Source: CAYNUJ01 sp964573255 (GTDB lineage Bacteria > Bacteroidota > Ignavibacteria > Ignavibacteriales > Melioribacteraceae). From it: DNA of 64,000 bases. Below are positions 1-9,226 of this stretch, piece after piece. The first letter of the stretch is position 1, and each line of letters starts with the position of its first letter. The stretch lies in NCBI GenBank assembly GCA_964573255.1, contig CAZNJB010000019.1, forward strand, positions 1-64,000. The letters are read 5' to 3'. The position numbers and the translations under genes were made by a program. The notes under the pieces were generated by a model, which worked only from the letters and a program-made list of their open reading frames with translations, made no database searches and was not told the origin of the DNA.

Positions 1-1180
1 AAGTTGTTCCTTCGTCTAAAATTGAGGACTTTACAAATATTTTTCCTTTATGATAATTCTCAATTATTCGTTTTGTAAGGCTTAGACCTAAACCCCATCC
101 ACGGCGTTTCGTGCTGTAACCGGGTCTGAAAATTTCTTTTCTCCTTTTCATATCTATGCCTTTGCCGTTATCCGAAACATCGATGATACAACTTTCTCCC
201 GTATCGGTAATTTTTATTTCTATAATTCCGTTATCAGTTTCAATGGCATCCAAAGCATTCTTTATTAAGTTTTCCAGAACCCATTCAAATAAATAAGAAT
301 TTAAGAGTGCTGTTGATTTTAAATCTCCCGAAACGTTTAATTGTACATTTTTACCGGTTTGTGGAATTCTTCTTTTAAAATACTTTATTACTTTTTCAAC
401 AGTTTCATAAACTTCCTTTTTCTTCAATTCCGGTTTGGAACCGATTTGTGAGAATCTTTTTGTGATTTTGTTCAGTCTTTCTAAATCCCCCTCCATTTCT
501 GATGCTGCATCTAATACTTTATCGGGATTATCATAGTGCATTTTCATCAATTCAAGCCATCCCATCAAACTGGAAATCGGAGTTCCCAATTGATGTGCAG
601 TTTCCTTTGCCATACCTACCCAAATATTACTTTGTTCGCTTCTTTTTACGTGACTGAAACCGGTGTAGGCAATTAATATGAAAACAACAGCAAAGAAAAT
701 TTGAAGATAAGGATAATATTTAAGTCGAGTAATAATTTCCGAATCGCCGTAATAAATTTTGGTTAGGATGATTGTATCTTTATAGGTAACCAAAATAGGG
801 GGATGAGCGTTTTTTAATTCCTCTATTTTTTTACGGAAAAATTCTTTAAGTTCTTCGGTAGACTTTGTTGAATCAATTTCAATATTTTTATAACCGCCTC
901 CTAGTCCTGAAAGATTTACATTATCATTTGCATCTGTAAGTATAAGCGGGAAATCTATTCGCTTAATTATATTTTCGAAAATAAATGTCAAATCTGTATT
1001 GATTTTGCTTACATCCGTTACATATTCTAAACCGTTTGCATATAATTCAACTAATTCTTTTTCTCTTTGTTGAAGTTTTTTTACCAGTGTCTGTGTATAA
1101 TATAAAGTGCCTATTGCTATGAGTATTGCGGTTATTAATAAACCGATTTTAATATTAGCCGGTAAACTTCTTGGGTTCAT
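1..1180 (-). CDS. Sensor histidine kinase (3' end cut by window edge)
   Basis: Membrane-bound sensor kinase that would autophosphorylate a histidine and pass the phosphate to an unseen response regulator. About 393 residues are visible. There is one membrane segment near residues 10-28, an extracytoplasmic region, a second membrane segment near 165-185, then an H-box reading KETAHQLGTPISSLMGW with the phospho-accepting His near 196. The N-box LIKNALDAIE, the G1 motif DNGKGID and the G2 motif GWGLGLSLTKR follow, so the ATPase domain is nearly complete. The ATG overlaps the amidase stop as ATGA, so the two are translationally coupled. The KETAHQLGTP variant is common in Bacteroidota kinases. 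The signal sensed cannot be told. Confidence 0.9.
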   Translation of the reverse strand, partial: MNPRSLPANIKIGLLITAILIAIGTLYYTQTLVKKLQQREKELVELYANGLEYVTDVSKINTDLTFIFENIIKRIDFPLILTDANDNVNLSGLGGGYKNIEIDSTKSTEELKEFFRKKIEELKNAHPPILVTYKDTIILTKIYYGDSEIITRLKYYPYLQIFFAVVFILIAYTGFSHVKRSEQSNIWVGMAKETAHQLGTPISSLMGWLELMKMHYDNPDKVLDAASEMEGDLERLNKITKRFSQIGSKPELKKKEVYETVEKVIKYFKRRIPQTGKNVQLNVSGDLKSTALLNSYLFEWVLENLIKNALDAIETDNGIIEIKITDTGESCIIDVSDNGKGIDMKRRKEIFRPGYSTKRRGWGLGLSLTKRIIENYHKGKIFVKSSILDEGTT

Positions 1181-3021
1181 TCTGCGTATTCCTCAAAAAA
1201 ATCATCGATTGATTCCACAATTGCTTCTATTATTTTTTCTCTGAATTGCTTGTCCTTTAATAGTTCTTCGTGGTCGGGATGAATAATAAAAGTTGGTTCC
1301 ACTAATAAAGCAATCGTCTCTGTAATTCTGCACATATAGAGATTATCCCAATAAAAGCCGAAGTCGGGGAGGCCTAGTTTTTCACCGAAGTTTTTATAAA
1401 TTTTTTCAGCTAATGGCAAAGCTTGCGGGTAGTAATAATATACCGAATAACCGTTATGCAGGAGCGGATTAACTGTTAAAGGGACTGCATTATTGTGAAC
1501 GCTTATCGATATATCAGGTTCAAAGGAATTTACTCTGCTTTTTCTTGAGCGAAGCGGCAGGTTTTCGTTTTCACCGCGGGTTAAAAATACTTTGGCTCCT
1601 CTATTTTCCAAGGCATCCTTCAATTCCGAACTTATTATGAAATTTATATCTTTCTCGGCTAAGCCGGTAGGTCCTACTGCACCTGAATCTTCGCTATGTC
1701 CTGGGTCAATAACGATCTTTCTGTTTTCCAATTGATTAGCGCCAAATATAAAGCCGGTATTCTGTTTGCCAGGTTTTTTGATTTTAAGAACATAATTGTT
1801 CTGCGAATAAACCAATGCATATCCCCAGTGTGTTTTACTTCTTAAATTTATAATCACTTTAAGAACGTCATCCGAAATTTGATAATGTTCAACGGATTGA
1901 ACCCATTGTTTCACGTCTTCATATTTAACCCAGTCAATATTGGAAGTAACTCCGTAACAGTATAATTCATATCGTGTTGGATTGAATAATTGTTTTATTT
2001 CCACAGGAACTCTATGAGAGAATTCTAATACAACATCAATGCTATTCCCATTTTGAAGTCGTATCATCTGAATTTCGGCATTTGTGATTTTGTTTGTGTC
2101 ATTAATCAATCGCACAGAATTTAACGGAACATAAATATCGTTATTCCCGCCGATATCAGATTGCACCCAACCGTTTTTAATTGAAGTTACATTTAACGGG
2201 ATGGAGTCTTGTAGGAAAAGTTTATATCCTTTCCCCGGACCATATCGAGCTGTGATTAGATTCGGGTCTTTTTTAGTAATTGCAACAATAGAAGCATTCG
2301 ATTGCATAACATGGATATTAGCGGGTAGTGTAAATTCAACTGGTGTTAAATTTTCTTTTTCCAAATGCACTTTAATGGTTAAGGAATCCAATGAATCGGG
2401 TACCGTAACTATTGAAGAATAAAATCCGAAAAGAGTATCAATATTACTCTTTAAAGTACCGCTTCCGAATATTCCTTCTCCCCAATCGTAGTTTAAAATT
2501 TTTGTGTTTTCATAAAGCTTAATTTTAGTTGTATCATTATTTATGTAAAAATAGGCATTACACCCAGGTGTTGCTCTGAATTTCAGTTCAATCTCTTCTC
2601 CGGATCTAAGCAAATATTCTCCTTTAGGATAAATCCCGTTTAACGAATCTATGATTATTCTATCCACAGGAAAATTATTTGAAGGGTAGTAAATGTTTAT
2701 AAATTTTCGTTTCTTCTCAACTTTGTTACCCTTGAATAATTCAATTAATAATTCGGTTCTGACCGGTGAAGTAATTTGCGGTTCTTCAACTGGAATCAAA
2801 TCAGTATAAACGAGAAAAGCCCCGCTATTTTTTAGTAAAGCTTTATGACCATTGAATTTTATAGAATCGGGTAACGGTGAAACGGTTCCTAATAAATAAG
2901 TTTTAGCGTTGTAGAAATAGGAGTGTTCAATCTCACTTAAATTGTTGATGATAACTGTGGAGGAATCACTCCCGGCAAAAATGGGAGAAAATAGAGAAAG
3001 AAATAAAGCTAAAAGCAACAT
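1177..3021 (-). CDS. Secreted N-acetylmuramoyl-L-alanine amidase (Amidase_3)
   Basis: Zinc amidase expected to cut the amide bond between muramic acid and the stem peptide in the periplasm, during wall remodelling or division. A signal peptide covers residues 1-16. Residues about 20-430 are beta-rich accessory regions, including an SH3-like stretch near 245-305. The catalytic domain is C-terminal (about 435-614). The likely zinc ligands are H442 in IDPGH, E456 in GLAEKD and H509 in SVHNN, with E575 in LLVEPTFI as the catalytic glutamate. All expected active-site residues are therefore present. At 614 residues it is longer than minimal AmiC-type enzymes because of the N-terminal half. The start gives a good signal peptide. 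Its ribosome-binding site lies in a long inverted repeat described separately. Confidence 0.9.
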   Translation of the reverse strand: MLLLALFLSLFSPIFAGSDSSTVIINNLSEIEHSYFYNAKTYLLGTVSPLPDSIKFNGHKALLKNSGAFLVYTDLIPVEEPQITSPVRTELLIELFKGNKVEKKRKFINIYYPSNNFPVDRIIIDSLNGIYPKGEYLLRSGEEIELKFRATPGCNAYFYINNDTTKIKLYENTKILNYDWGEGIFGSGTLKSNIDTLFGFYSSIVTVPDSLDSLTIKVHLEKENLTPVEFTLPANIHVMQSNASIVAITKKDPNLITARYGPGKGYKLFLQDSIPLNVTSIKNGWVQSDIGGNNDIYVPLNSVRLINDTNKITNAEIQMIRLQNGNSIDVVLEFSHRVPVEIKQLFNPTRYELYCYGVTSNIDWVKYEDVKQWVQSVEHYQISDDVLKVIINLRSKTHWGYALVYSQNNYVLKIKKPGKQNTGFIFGANQLENRKIVIDPGHSEDSGAVGPTGLAEKDINFIISSELKDALENRGAKVFLTRGENENLPLRSRKSRVNSFEPDISISVHNNAVPLTVNPLLHNGYSVYYYYPQALPLAEKIYKNFGEKLGLPDFGFYWDNLYMCRITETIALLVEPTFIIHPDHEELLKDKQFREKIIEAIVESIDDFFEEYAE

Positions 3022-3027
3022 AGAAAC

Positions 3028-3094
3028 ACTGCTCCCTAAATTTTTATTGTGTAAAATAAGAAACTTAGCAGAGATAAAAAATTTAAGGAGCAGT
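3028..3094 (-). promoter_or_regulatory. Long inverted repeat covering the amidase ribosome-binding site
   Basis: Arms at 3028-3045 and 3077-3094 (18 bp each, 31-nt loop) pair completely in the minus-strand RNA, with a single G-U pair; in the plus-strand RNA the same position would be an A-C mismatch. The distal arm contains GGGAG, the only Shine-Dalgarno-like sequence before the amidase ATG at 3021. The proximal arm follows the purA stop at once. No T-run follows the structure, so translational masking fits better than a simple terminator. This is an inference from sequence only. Confidence 0.55.
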
Positions 3095-3101
3095 TAATAA
3101 A

Positions 3102-4373
3102 TTAATTTAAGATAATTGTTTCTTTTCGTCTTGGTCCAACGGAAACAATACCAATTTCAAAACCTGATTCACGAGAAATAAACTCAAGATAATCTTTTGC
3201 TCTGGAGGGTAATTCGTCGTATGACCTTACTTTTGTAATATCTTCTTTCCATCCCGGCAGGGTTTCATAAATTGGCTTAACGCTTTTCAACATAGATTCG
3301 GTAGTTGGATAAGATTTTATACGTTTGCCGTTTATTTCGTAACCGACGCAAACTTTAATTTCATCAAGATTGCTCAGAACATCGAGTTTAGTAATTGCGG
3401 CTTTACCGATTCCATTGATCATACAGGAATATTTAACAAGGAAAGCATCGAACCAGCCGCAGCGTCTGGGTCTTCCGGTTGTAGCGCCGAATTCAGCGCC
3501 CCATTTTCTCAAGTTCTCTCCGGTTTCGTCATTTAATTCAGTAGGGAAAGGACCCAACCCGACTCTTGTTGTGTAAGCTTTAATAATTCCGAATACATCG
3601 GTGATTTTTGTTGGTGGAATGCCGGTTCCAGTACAAGCCCCACCGCTGGTTGGATTGGATGATGTTACATATGGATAAGTACCATGATCAACATCTAATA
3701 AAGCGCCTTGTGCACCTTCAAGAAGAATTGATTTTCCATCAGCAATCGCTTGATTTAATATGGTAGGAACATCTTTAATGTATTTGTCTATTGCTGCATC
3801 AAAAGCAGTATATTCTGCGATTATTTCATCAACGTCCAAGCCTTCTTTATCATAAACTTTTCTCAAAATTGTGTTTTTCTCTTCAATATTCATCCGAATC
3901 TTTTCGGCTAAACTATCTTTATTCAACAGGTCGATAATTTTTATTCCGCGTCTGGCATATTTGTCGATATAACAGGGACCAATTCCTCTGCCTGTTGTTC
4001 CGATTTTCTTTTCACCGCTTTCTGAAATTGAATCCAATAATTTATGATAAGGCATTATTAAATGAGCATTTTGACTAATAAATAATCTGCCTTCAATATC
4101 AATATTATGTTTCTTTAGGAATTCAATTTCTTCCAAAAGTGCTTTCGGATCGATAACTACACCGTTACCAATTACGCATTGAACGCCTTCACGTAAAATT
4201 CCAGATGGAATAAGATGCAGAATATATTGATTTTCGCCTATTTGGATAGTATGACCGGCATTAGCGCCGCCTTGATAGCGGGCAACTATTTCATATTTTT
4301 CGCTCAGAATATCAACAATTTTGCCTTTTCCTTCATCTCCCCACTGGCTTCCTACCAAAATTGTTACACTCAT
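3102..4373 (-). CDS. purA: Adenylosuccinate synthetase
   Basis: Catalyses GTP-dependent condensation of IMP with aspartate to adenylosuccinate, the first committed step to AMP, in the cytosol. The N-terminal GSQWGDEGKGK P-loop carries the general base D13, and H41 sits in GGANAGH, matching the standard catalytic pair. GTTGRGIGPCY, LLEGAQG and the IMP-binding TTGRPRRCGW are all present. The length of 423 residues is normal. An AAGGAG ribosome-binding site lies before the ATG. It follows a STAS gene on the same strand after a terminator, so it probably has its own start site in the short gap or inside the STAS gene; I did not see a clear promoter. Confidence 0.98.
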   Translation of the reverse strand: MSVTILVGSQWGDEGKGKIVDILSEKYEIVARYQGGANAGHTIQIGENQYILHLIPSGILREGVQCVIGNGVVIDPKALLEEIEFLKKHNIDIEGRLFISQNAHLIMPYHKLLDSISESGEKKIGTTGRGIGPCYIDKYARRGIKIIDLLNKDSLAEKIRMNIEEKNTILRKVYDKEGLDVDEIIAEYTAFDAAIDKYIKDVPTILNQAIADGKSILLEGAQGALLDVDHGTYPYVTSSNPTSGGACTGTGIPPTKITDVFGIIKAYTTRVGLGPFPTELNDETGENLRKWGAEFGATTGRPRRCGWFDAFLVKYSCMINGIGKAAITKLDVLSNLDEIKVCVGYEINGKRIKSYPTTESMLKSVKPIYETLPGWKEDITKVRSYDELPSRAKDYLEFISRESGFEIGIVSVGPRRKETIILN

Positions 4374-4410
4374 TGTTTATTATTCTCCTTTTTTATAATA
4401 AGGCAAAATA

Positions 4411-4442
4411 AAACTCCGAATATATTTGAATATCCGGAGTTT
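4411..4442 (-). terminator. Intrinsic terminator after the STAS gene
   Basis: An 8-bp stem (AAACTCCG/CGGAGTTT) with an AT-rich loop is followed on the minus strand by TTTTATTTT. It separates the STAS gene (ending at 4463) from purA. Confidence 0.7.
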
Positions 4443-4462
4443 AAATATATTTATGATGAAAA

Positions 4463-4804
4463 TTAATTATTTAAACTATTTAATGCCTCGTCAATTGAAT
4501 TATAATTTTCGAAAATTGTAATAAGCTTAGTAATTACGAGTAAACTGTTAATTTTTTCGGTAGCTCCGCATAAAATAAACTTCCCTCCACCATTTTTTAT
4601 GGTTGTATAGCCGGAAATCAACATTCCCAGTCCTGAAGAATTCATGAATTTTACGCCGGATAAATCTACGATAATGTTTGTCTTACCTTCGTCCAATAAT
4701 TTATGAAGAGTTTCGCTGAATTCTTTTGCTTCCGGCCCGCCGAGCATATTACCCTTTATCTGAAGAATGACTGCTGAATATTTTTCTTCAATTTTGATTC
4801 TCAT
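4463..4804 (-). CDS. STAS-domain anti-anti-sigma factor (SpoIIAA/RsbV-like)
   Basis: A 113-residue single STAS domain. The motif VDLSGVKFMNSSGLG places the likely phosphorylated serine at S56 (or S57). In known partner-switching systems such a protein, when dephosphorylated by a PP2C phosphatase, binds the RsbW-type kinase and frees that kinase's target. It is transcribed divergently from the ECF sigma gene at 4998 and ends in its own terminator, so it is a separate unit of the same signalling island. A second STAS protein lies at 8867-9226. GGAG precedes the start. Which of the two STAS proteins pairs with the single kinase at 9223 cannot be told from sequence. Confidence 0.9.
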   Translation of the reverse strand: MRIKIEEKYSAVILQIKGNMLGGPEAKEFSETLHKLLDEGKTNIIVDLSGVKFMNSSGLGMLISGYTTIKNGGGKFILCGATEKINSLLVITKLITIFENYNSIDEALNSLNN

Positions 4805-4824
4805 AGTTACTCCTATCCAAAATA

Positions 4825-4853
4825 TTATTAAACTTTGCTAATATCCCAACCAA
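4825..4853 (-). promoter_or_regulatory. Possible promoter of the STAS gene
   Basis: On the minus strand, TTGGTT is separated by 17 bp from TAATAA, followed closely by ATATTTTG. It lies 21 bp or more before the STAS start. The match is moderate in a very AT-rich gap, so confidence is limited. Confidence 0.4.
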
Positions 4854-4997
4854 TTTTTTATTAAAAGGGAATAAATAATTATATTACCATCTAAATTATT
4901 GAATATCACGTTAAAAAGAAAGAATTTTATTCATTAAAAATAAAGAAATAATCAGGGAACTAAAGAAATCAAAACTCCGTCTAAAAAACCAAACACT

Positions 4998-5585
4998 ATG
5001 CCGGAATATTCAGATAAGGAGAAAGTGAATCCTAAAATTAATGATGAAGATTTTGAAATTATAACCCGATTTCAGAGCGGCGATGAGACGGCTTTTAGGG
5101 AATTGGTTTTAAAGCATAAAGATAAGGTGAGAAATCTTGTATATCTGACTTTAGGCGATAATGATTTTATCGATGATATATCGCAAGATGTCTTTATAAG
5201 CACTTATCATAAGCTAAATGATTTCCGTTTTGAATCGAAATTTACTACCTGGTTATACAGAGTTACGGTGAATAAATGCCGCGATTATCTGAGGAAGAAA
5301 AAAGTCAGGTCTATTTTTACACCATTAAACGAAGATATTCATCAGCAGAGTTTAAGAATGAGAACTGAGAATATTGATATTCCCGGTTTTGTTAGGAAAG
5401 CGATAGAAAGATTGCCGGAGAAATTAAAGGAGCCGCTTGTTCTTAGGGATATTGAAGGATTTACTTACAAGGAAATTGCCGATAAGTTAGAGGTTGAAGT
5501 GGGTACGATAAAATCAAGAATTTTCCGGGCACGTGAAAGTTTGAAAATAATTTTAGAACCGATGCAAAAAGAATTAGGATATTAA
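4998..5585 (+). CDS. ECF-family RNA polymerase sigma factor (RpoE-like)
   Basis: Region 2 spans about residues 22-92 (FRELVLKHKDKVRNLVY, then DISQDVFISTYHKL and TTWLYRVTVNKCRDYLRK). Region 4 spans about 130-185 (LPEKLKEPLVLRDIEGFTYKEIA and VGTIKSRIFRARE). Its 195 residues are normal for an ECF sigma with only regions 2 and 4. It would direct polymerase to a dedicated promoter set. It is the first gene of a plus-strand run in which the next gene starts two bases after its stop, followed by PP2C phosphatases, STAS and kinase genes. No typical zinc-binding anti-sigma gene follows. No clear Shine-Dalgarno sequence is seen, which is common in this group. Confidence 0.93.
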   Translation: MPEYSDKEKVNPKINDEDFEIITRFQSGDETAFRELVLKHKDKVRNLVYLTLGDNDFIDDISQDVFISTYHKLNDFRFESKFTTWLYRVTVNKCRDYLRKKKVRSIFTPLNEDIHQQSLRMRTENIDIPGFVRKAIERLPEKLKEPLVLRDIEGFTYKEIADKLEVEVGTIKSRIFRARESLKIILEPMQKELGY

Positions 5586-5586
5586 A

Positions 5587-6786
5587 TTGGCTGCACGAGA
5601 AGAAAAAATAAAAAGTACTATTTTGATTTCAGGTACAATTTTTCTCACAATTGTATTGATGATTTTCTTTAGATATAATTCGGATAATTTTCAGAATGTA
5701 ATAAATAAAGGTCAGCAGAATTTAATAGAACTTTACACTAAGAATCTTAAACCAATTTTCAGCCGTCACGATTTAACTAAAAAAGATATATTCAATTTTG
5801 CCGCTTCCGGTTCTTTACCGTTAGACTATTCGGAAAATAAATATCTGAATGTTGATAAAAATAACGGGCAGGCAGTTTACGAGATCAAAAATTTAGATGA
5901 AAAACAAATTAATTTTTACGATCAATTTGTTAATTCTCATAATTTGGACGAAGAGCAAATTGAAAAATTAGATTCCTTGTTAACCTCTTACGAAGAAGAT
6001 ATTTATACTTCAGTGTTCGAAAATGAAGATAATATTTACGCCGTTAATCAAGATTTACTTGCGACTAGAACGTTATTGCAAATTGATTTGCAGAAATTAT
6101 TCAATAATATTTTTACAAATACAAATGGATATTCAGTAAAACACCACATTGCCGATTCTCTGAAGCAAATAATTATAAACTTACGCGAGAATTCGAAGAA
6201 TAATTATTTTATTATTGCACCGGATACGATGTTAAGTGTTATCTCTAATTTGAATTCTAAGTTGTTTAAGTTTAACAGCGATTCTTTGACCGTTGATGAG
6301 TTTGAAGATAGTCTGCTTGCACAATTGGATATTGACTCAATCTATTTTAGTGAACTTTCGGGTGAAGATTCATCTTTTGATTTTGAATTTGATTCTGAAT
6401 ACGTAAAAATTGTATTTAACGATCCTTCTTACGAAGGGTTGGATGAGTTCAAAAATATATTCAGAATAAATGTATCTGACTCTAATAAATTTGTGGATAT
6501 TTCCTTTACTGTGGATACTGTTGGTGGAGCATTCAGTTTTAATGTTGTAGAGAGAGATGATGAATCTACTAAAAATGTAAGTATGGAGTTTAATTTAAAT
6601 AACTTAACAAAATTGATAGGTTCCAGCATTGCGTTAATGTCTGAAATGGATGAGAGTAATGAAGAACAATATCAAACTAAAATAGATTCTTTAATGAGAG
6701 TGTATAATTTAATACAAATAGATTCGGTTAAAAATATCAAGAGTAAAGTAAATAAATCCCTAAAACAGAAAAGAAAACTTAAGTAG
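5587..6786 (+). CDS. Unknown single-pass membrane protein next to the ECF sigma factor
   Basis: I do not recognise this 399-residue protein. It starts at TTG two bases after the sigma stop, so the two are almost certainly co-translated. A membrane segment covers about residues 11-27 (ILISGTIFLTIVLMIFF), leaving about ten basic residues inside and the remainder outside. The outer part is acidic, rich in Asn, Asp and Ser, and ends in a lysine-rich tail. It has no visible anti-sigma zinc motif, and its cytoplasmic part is too short to hold a classic anti-sigma domain. By position it may control or sense for the sigma factor, but that is inference. Confidence 0.7.
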   Translation: MAAREEKIKSTILISGTIFLTIVLMIFFRYNSDNFQNVINKGQQNLIELYTKNLKPIFSRHDLTKKDIFNFAASGSLPLDYSENKYLNVDKNNGQAVYEIKNLDEKQINFYDQFVNSHNLDEEQIEKLDSLLTSYEEDIYTSVFENEDNIYAVNQDLLATRTLLQIDLQKLFNNIFTNTNGYSVKHHIADSLKQIIINLRENSKNNYFIIAPDTMLSVISNLNSKLFKFNSDSLTVDEFEDSLLAQLDIDSIYFSELSGEDSSFDFEFDSEYVKIVFNDPSYEGLDEFKNIFRINVSDSNKFVDISFTVDTVGGAFSFNVVERDDESTKNVSMEFNLNNLTKLIGSSIALMSEMDESNEEQYQTKIDSLMRVYNLIQIDSVKNIKSKVNKSLKQKRKLK

Positions 6787-6797
6787 TACTCCCAATA

Positions 6798-8867
6798 ATG
6801 GAATTACCCTTTTTTAATCTTAATAATGCCCGAAAATTGGAGAACGCTGTAATTGCAACAGTACTTTTATTGCTATTTAAAATAATTTTTCCTTTGGGTG
6901 AAAACTTTTTTTCGTTACTGTTTAACGAAATATTTATTTATTTCGTGTTGATCCTCTGGTTCGTTTATTTGATGGGCGTTATTAAAAAAAAATCCGAATC
7001 TCCTCTATCGTTAGTGATAAATATCGGAATACTTGCCGCTAAATCATTTTTTCTTCTCTCCATTTCTTCTGTATTTTTTAGCCCTTTTTCCTATAGCAAT
7101 GATGTTTCATTGGCTTTTTCCATTGCAGCGGCATTTATCGGGTCGGTATTTTTAGGTTCGGGAATTTACCTATTTACTGCTTTTCGAGAATTATTTTTCC
7201 TGCGTCAAAAGAAGGATCCGAAAATTTATTTTACAGTAATGACGGTATTCTTTTCCGCCACTTATTTCTCATCTTTTTTAGTTAAGCTTGATCCGGAATT
7301 AATATTCATTAAAGATTCTTTTTATGTTGTTTCCGTAATTCTGATAGCAATCAATTCAATTCGAGTAGCATGGATTGCGTTCTTAAATAAAAAACAGAAG
7401 CTCTATCTTTTGGGTGCATCAATATTGCTTTCAATTATTTTCGGCGCTAATTTTGCTTTAACTTTGGATACATCAAGTTTACTGAATAAAATTCTGATAG
7501 AATTTTCACCCGGAACGTATTCACTTATAAATCTATTAATGCTCTATGTTACAATAAACTTTGGAGTGATATTTTTTACTACTCTATTTCATCTTCCGAC
7601 GGCAGAAGCCTTCGACAGAAAAGCTAAAGAACTTACTTCGCTTGCCGATTTCAGCAAATTAATTACCCGTGTATTCGATTTTAATGAATTGGCAGAGACC
7701 GTTACCGAAACAACAATGAAAGTCTGTAACAGCGATGTTGCTTGGTTGGCAATTAAAGAGGATGACGGTTATGAAATTGCTTCTGTCTCTAATATTGGTT
7801 ATGCAGAGGCAAATAAAGTAATGAATTCTATATTAATCGAAAACTCATATAGAATTGAGGATGTAAAAATATTAAATAGAAAATCCGTGAAAATTGTTTT
7901 GGGCGATTCCGTTAGGTACCTTAAATTCGAATCGTTAGCCGTAGCACCTTTATTGGTTCATCAAAATGTGAAAGGATATTTATTTGCGGGCAATTTAAAA
8001 TATTACTCATTCGATGAAGATGATGAAAAAACAATTGGAGCATTTGCAGATTATGCTGCGGTTGCATTGGAGAATTCTTTATTGATTCAGGAATCACTTG
8101 AAAAAGAGCGGCTTGAAAAAGAATTGGACGTTGCGCGGGAAATTCAATATAAAATTATTCCAAACGTAATTCCGAAATACTCGTCTCTCGAAATTGCAGC
8201 AGCATTTGTTCCGGCTTTTGAAGTAGGAGGGGATTATTACGATTTTTTTGAATTGGAGGGTAATAAACTTGGCTTTGTAATAGCAGACGTATCAGGAAAG
8301 GGAATTTCAGCTGCGTTTATTATGGCGGAAGCTAAAGGAATATTCGAATCGCTCGCAAAAATTGTTGAGCAGCCTAAATTACTCTTGAGCAGAGTTAATG
8401 AAATTCTACTTCATTCATTATCCAAAAAAGATTTTGTATCCGCAATTTACGGAATAATTGATCTCAACTCCGGCAAATTAAATTTCAGCAGAGCCGGGCA
8501 CACTTCTCTTTTACTTTGCAGGGAAGATAATATTTCATTTTTTACACCTAAAGGAATCGGGCTTGGTCTTAGTAGTAACGAAAAATTTTCCGATGTTTTA
8601 GAGCAAATGGAAATTCAATTAAATAATAACGATATTGTATGTTTGTATACAGATGGCATTACTGAGGCGCAGAATGCGCTTCATCAAAATTTTGGGCTAA
8701 ACAAATTGGAAAAAATCATTAGCGGTAGCGGTAAAGAACCTTTAGATAATGTAGCTCAAAGGGTAATGACCGAAGTTACTACTTATTCAAAAGACATTGC
8801 TCAACATGATGATATAACATTATTGTTATTCAAATGGTTAAATAATAAAAAGATTGGAGAAGATTAA
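6798..8867 (+). CDS. Membrane PP2C/SpoIIE-type phosphatase with GAF domain
   Basis: A 689-residue protein with about seven or eight hydrophobic segments in residues 1-260, a GAF-like domain (about 280-430), a short coiled linker (LEKELDVAREIQYKIIP) and a C-terminal SpoIIE/RsbU-type phosphatase domain (about 460-685). The metal-binding motifs are GGDYYDFF, IADVSGKG, YTDGITEA and QHDDITLL, so it looks active. It would dephosphorylate a STAS protein in response to a membrane or ligand signal. It overlaps the next STAS gene by one base, so the two are made together and are likely partners. It is one of three phosphatases here with different input domains. Confidence 0.92.
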   Translation: MELPFFNLNNARKLENAVIATVLLLLFKIIFPLGENFFSLLFNEIFIYFVLILWFVYLMGVIKKKSESPLSLVINIGILAAKSFFLLSISSVFFSPFSYSNDVSLAFSIAAAFIGSVFLGSGIYLFTAFRELFFLRQKKDPKIYFTVMTVFFSATYFSSFLVKLDPELIFIKDSFYVVSVILIAINSIRVAWIAFLNKKQKLYLLGASILLSIIFGANFALTLDTSSLLNKILIEFSPGTYSLINLLMLYVTINFGVIFFTTLFHLPTAEAFDRKAKELTSLADFSKLITRVFDFNELAETVTETTMKVCNSDVAWLAIKEDDGYEIASVSNIGYAEANKVMNSILIENSYRIEDVKILNRKSVKIVLGDSVRYLKFESLAVAPLLVHQNVKGYLFAGNLKYYSFDEDDEKTIGAFADYAAVALENSLLIQESLEKERLEKELDVAREIQYKIIPNVIPKYSSLEIAAAFVPAFEVGGDYYDFFELEGNKLGFVIADVSGKGISAAFIMAEAKGIFESLAKIVEQPKLLLSRVNEILLHSLSKKDFVSAIYGIIDLNSGKLNFSRAGHTSLLLCREDNISFFTPKGIGLGLSSNEKFSDVLEQMEIQLNNNDIVCLYTDGITEAQNALHQNFGLNKLEKIISGSGKEPLDNVAQRVMTEVTTYSKDIAQHDDITLLLFKWLNNKKIGED

Positions 8868-9226
8868 TGGCAGATTTCAACGTAGAGACGAAAGCTGTTG
8901 GGTCTGTAAGCATCATTTATGTTAAAGGTTATCTCGATGCTCACACAGCTCCGGAATTGGAAAAGGAGTTCAATAGACTTTTGGAAGAAAAACGTTTCGA
9001 AGTTGTAGTAAACTTCGAAGAACTCAAATATATAAGCAGCGCCGGGCTAGGTGTTTTTATGGCTTATGTAGAAACTATGCGAGATAATTCCGGCGATATT
9101 AAATTTTCCAATTTAAAGCCGGATGTGTATAACATATTTGATTTGCTCGGATTTCCGATGCTTTATGAGTTCTATAAAGATGAAAAAGAAGCCGTTGAAA
9201 AATTCAGCGAGAACAAAAAAAATTGA
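8867..9226 (+). CDS. STAS-domain anti-anti-sigma factor
   Basis: A 119-residue STAS domain with the phosphorylation loop at EELKYISSAGLGVF, placing the target serine at S57 or S58. Expected to bind the RsbW-like kinase encoded directly downstream when unphosphorylated. Its start shares a base with the phosphatase stop, and its own stop overlaps the kinase start (TTGA), giving the order phosphatase-STAS-kinase as one coupled unit. Compared with the STAS protein at 4463-4804 it has a longer charged C-terminal helix. Confidence 0.92.
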   Translation: MADFNVETKAVGSVSIIYVKGYLDAHTAPELEKEFNRLLEEKRFEVVVNFEELKYISSAGLGVFMAYVETMRDNSGDIKFSNLKPDVYNIFDLLGFPMLYEFYKDEKEAVEKFSENKKN

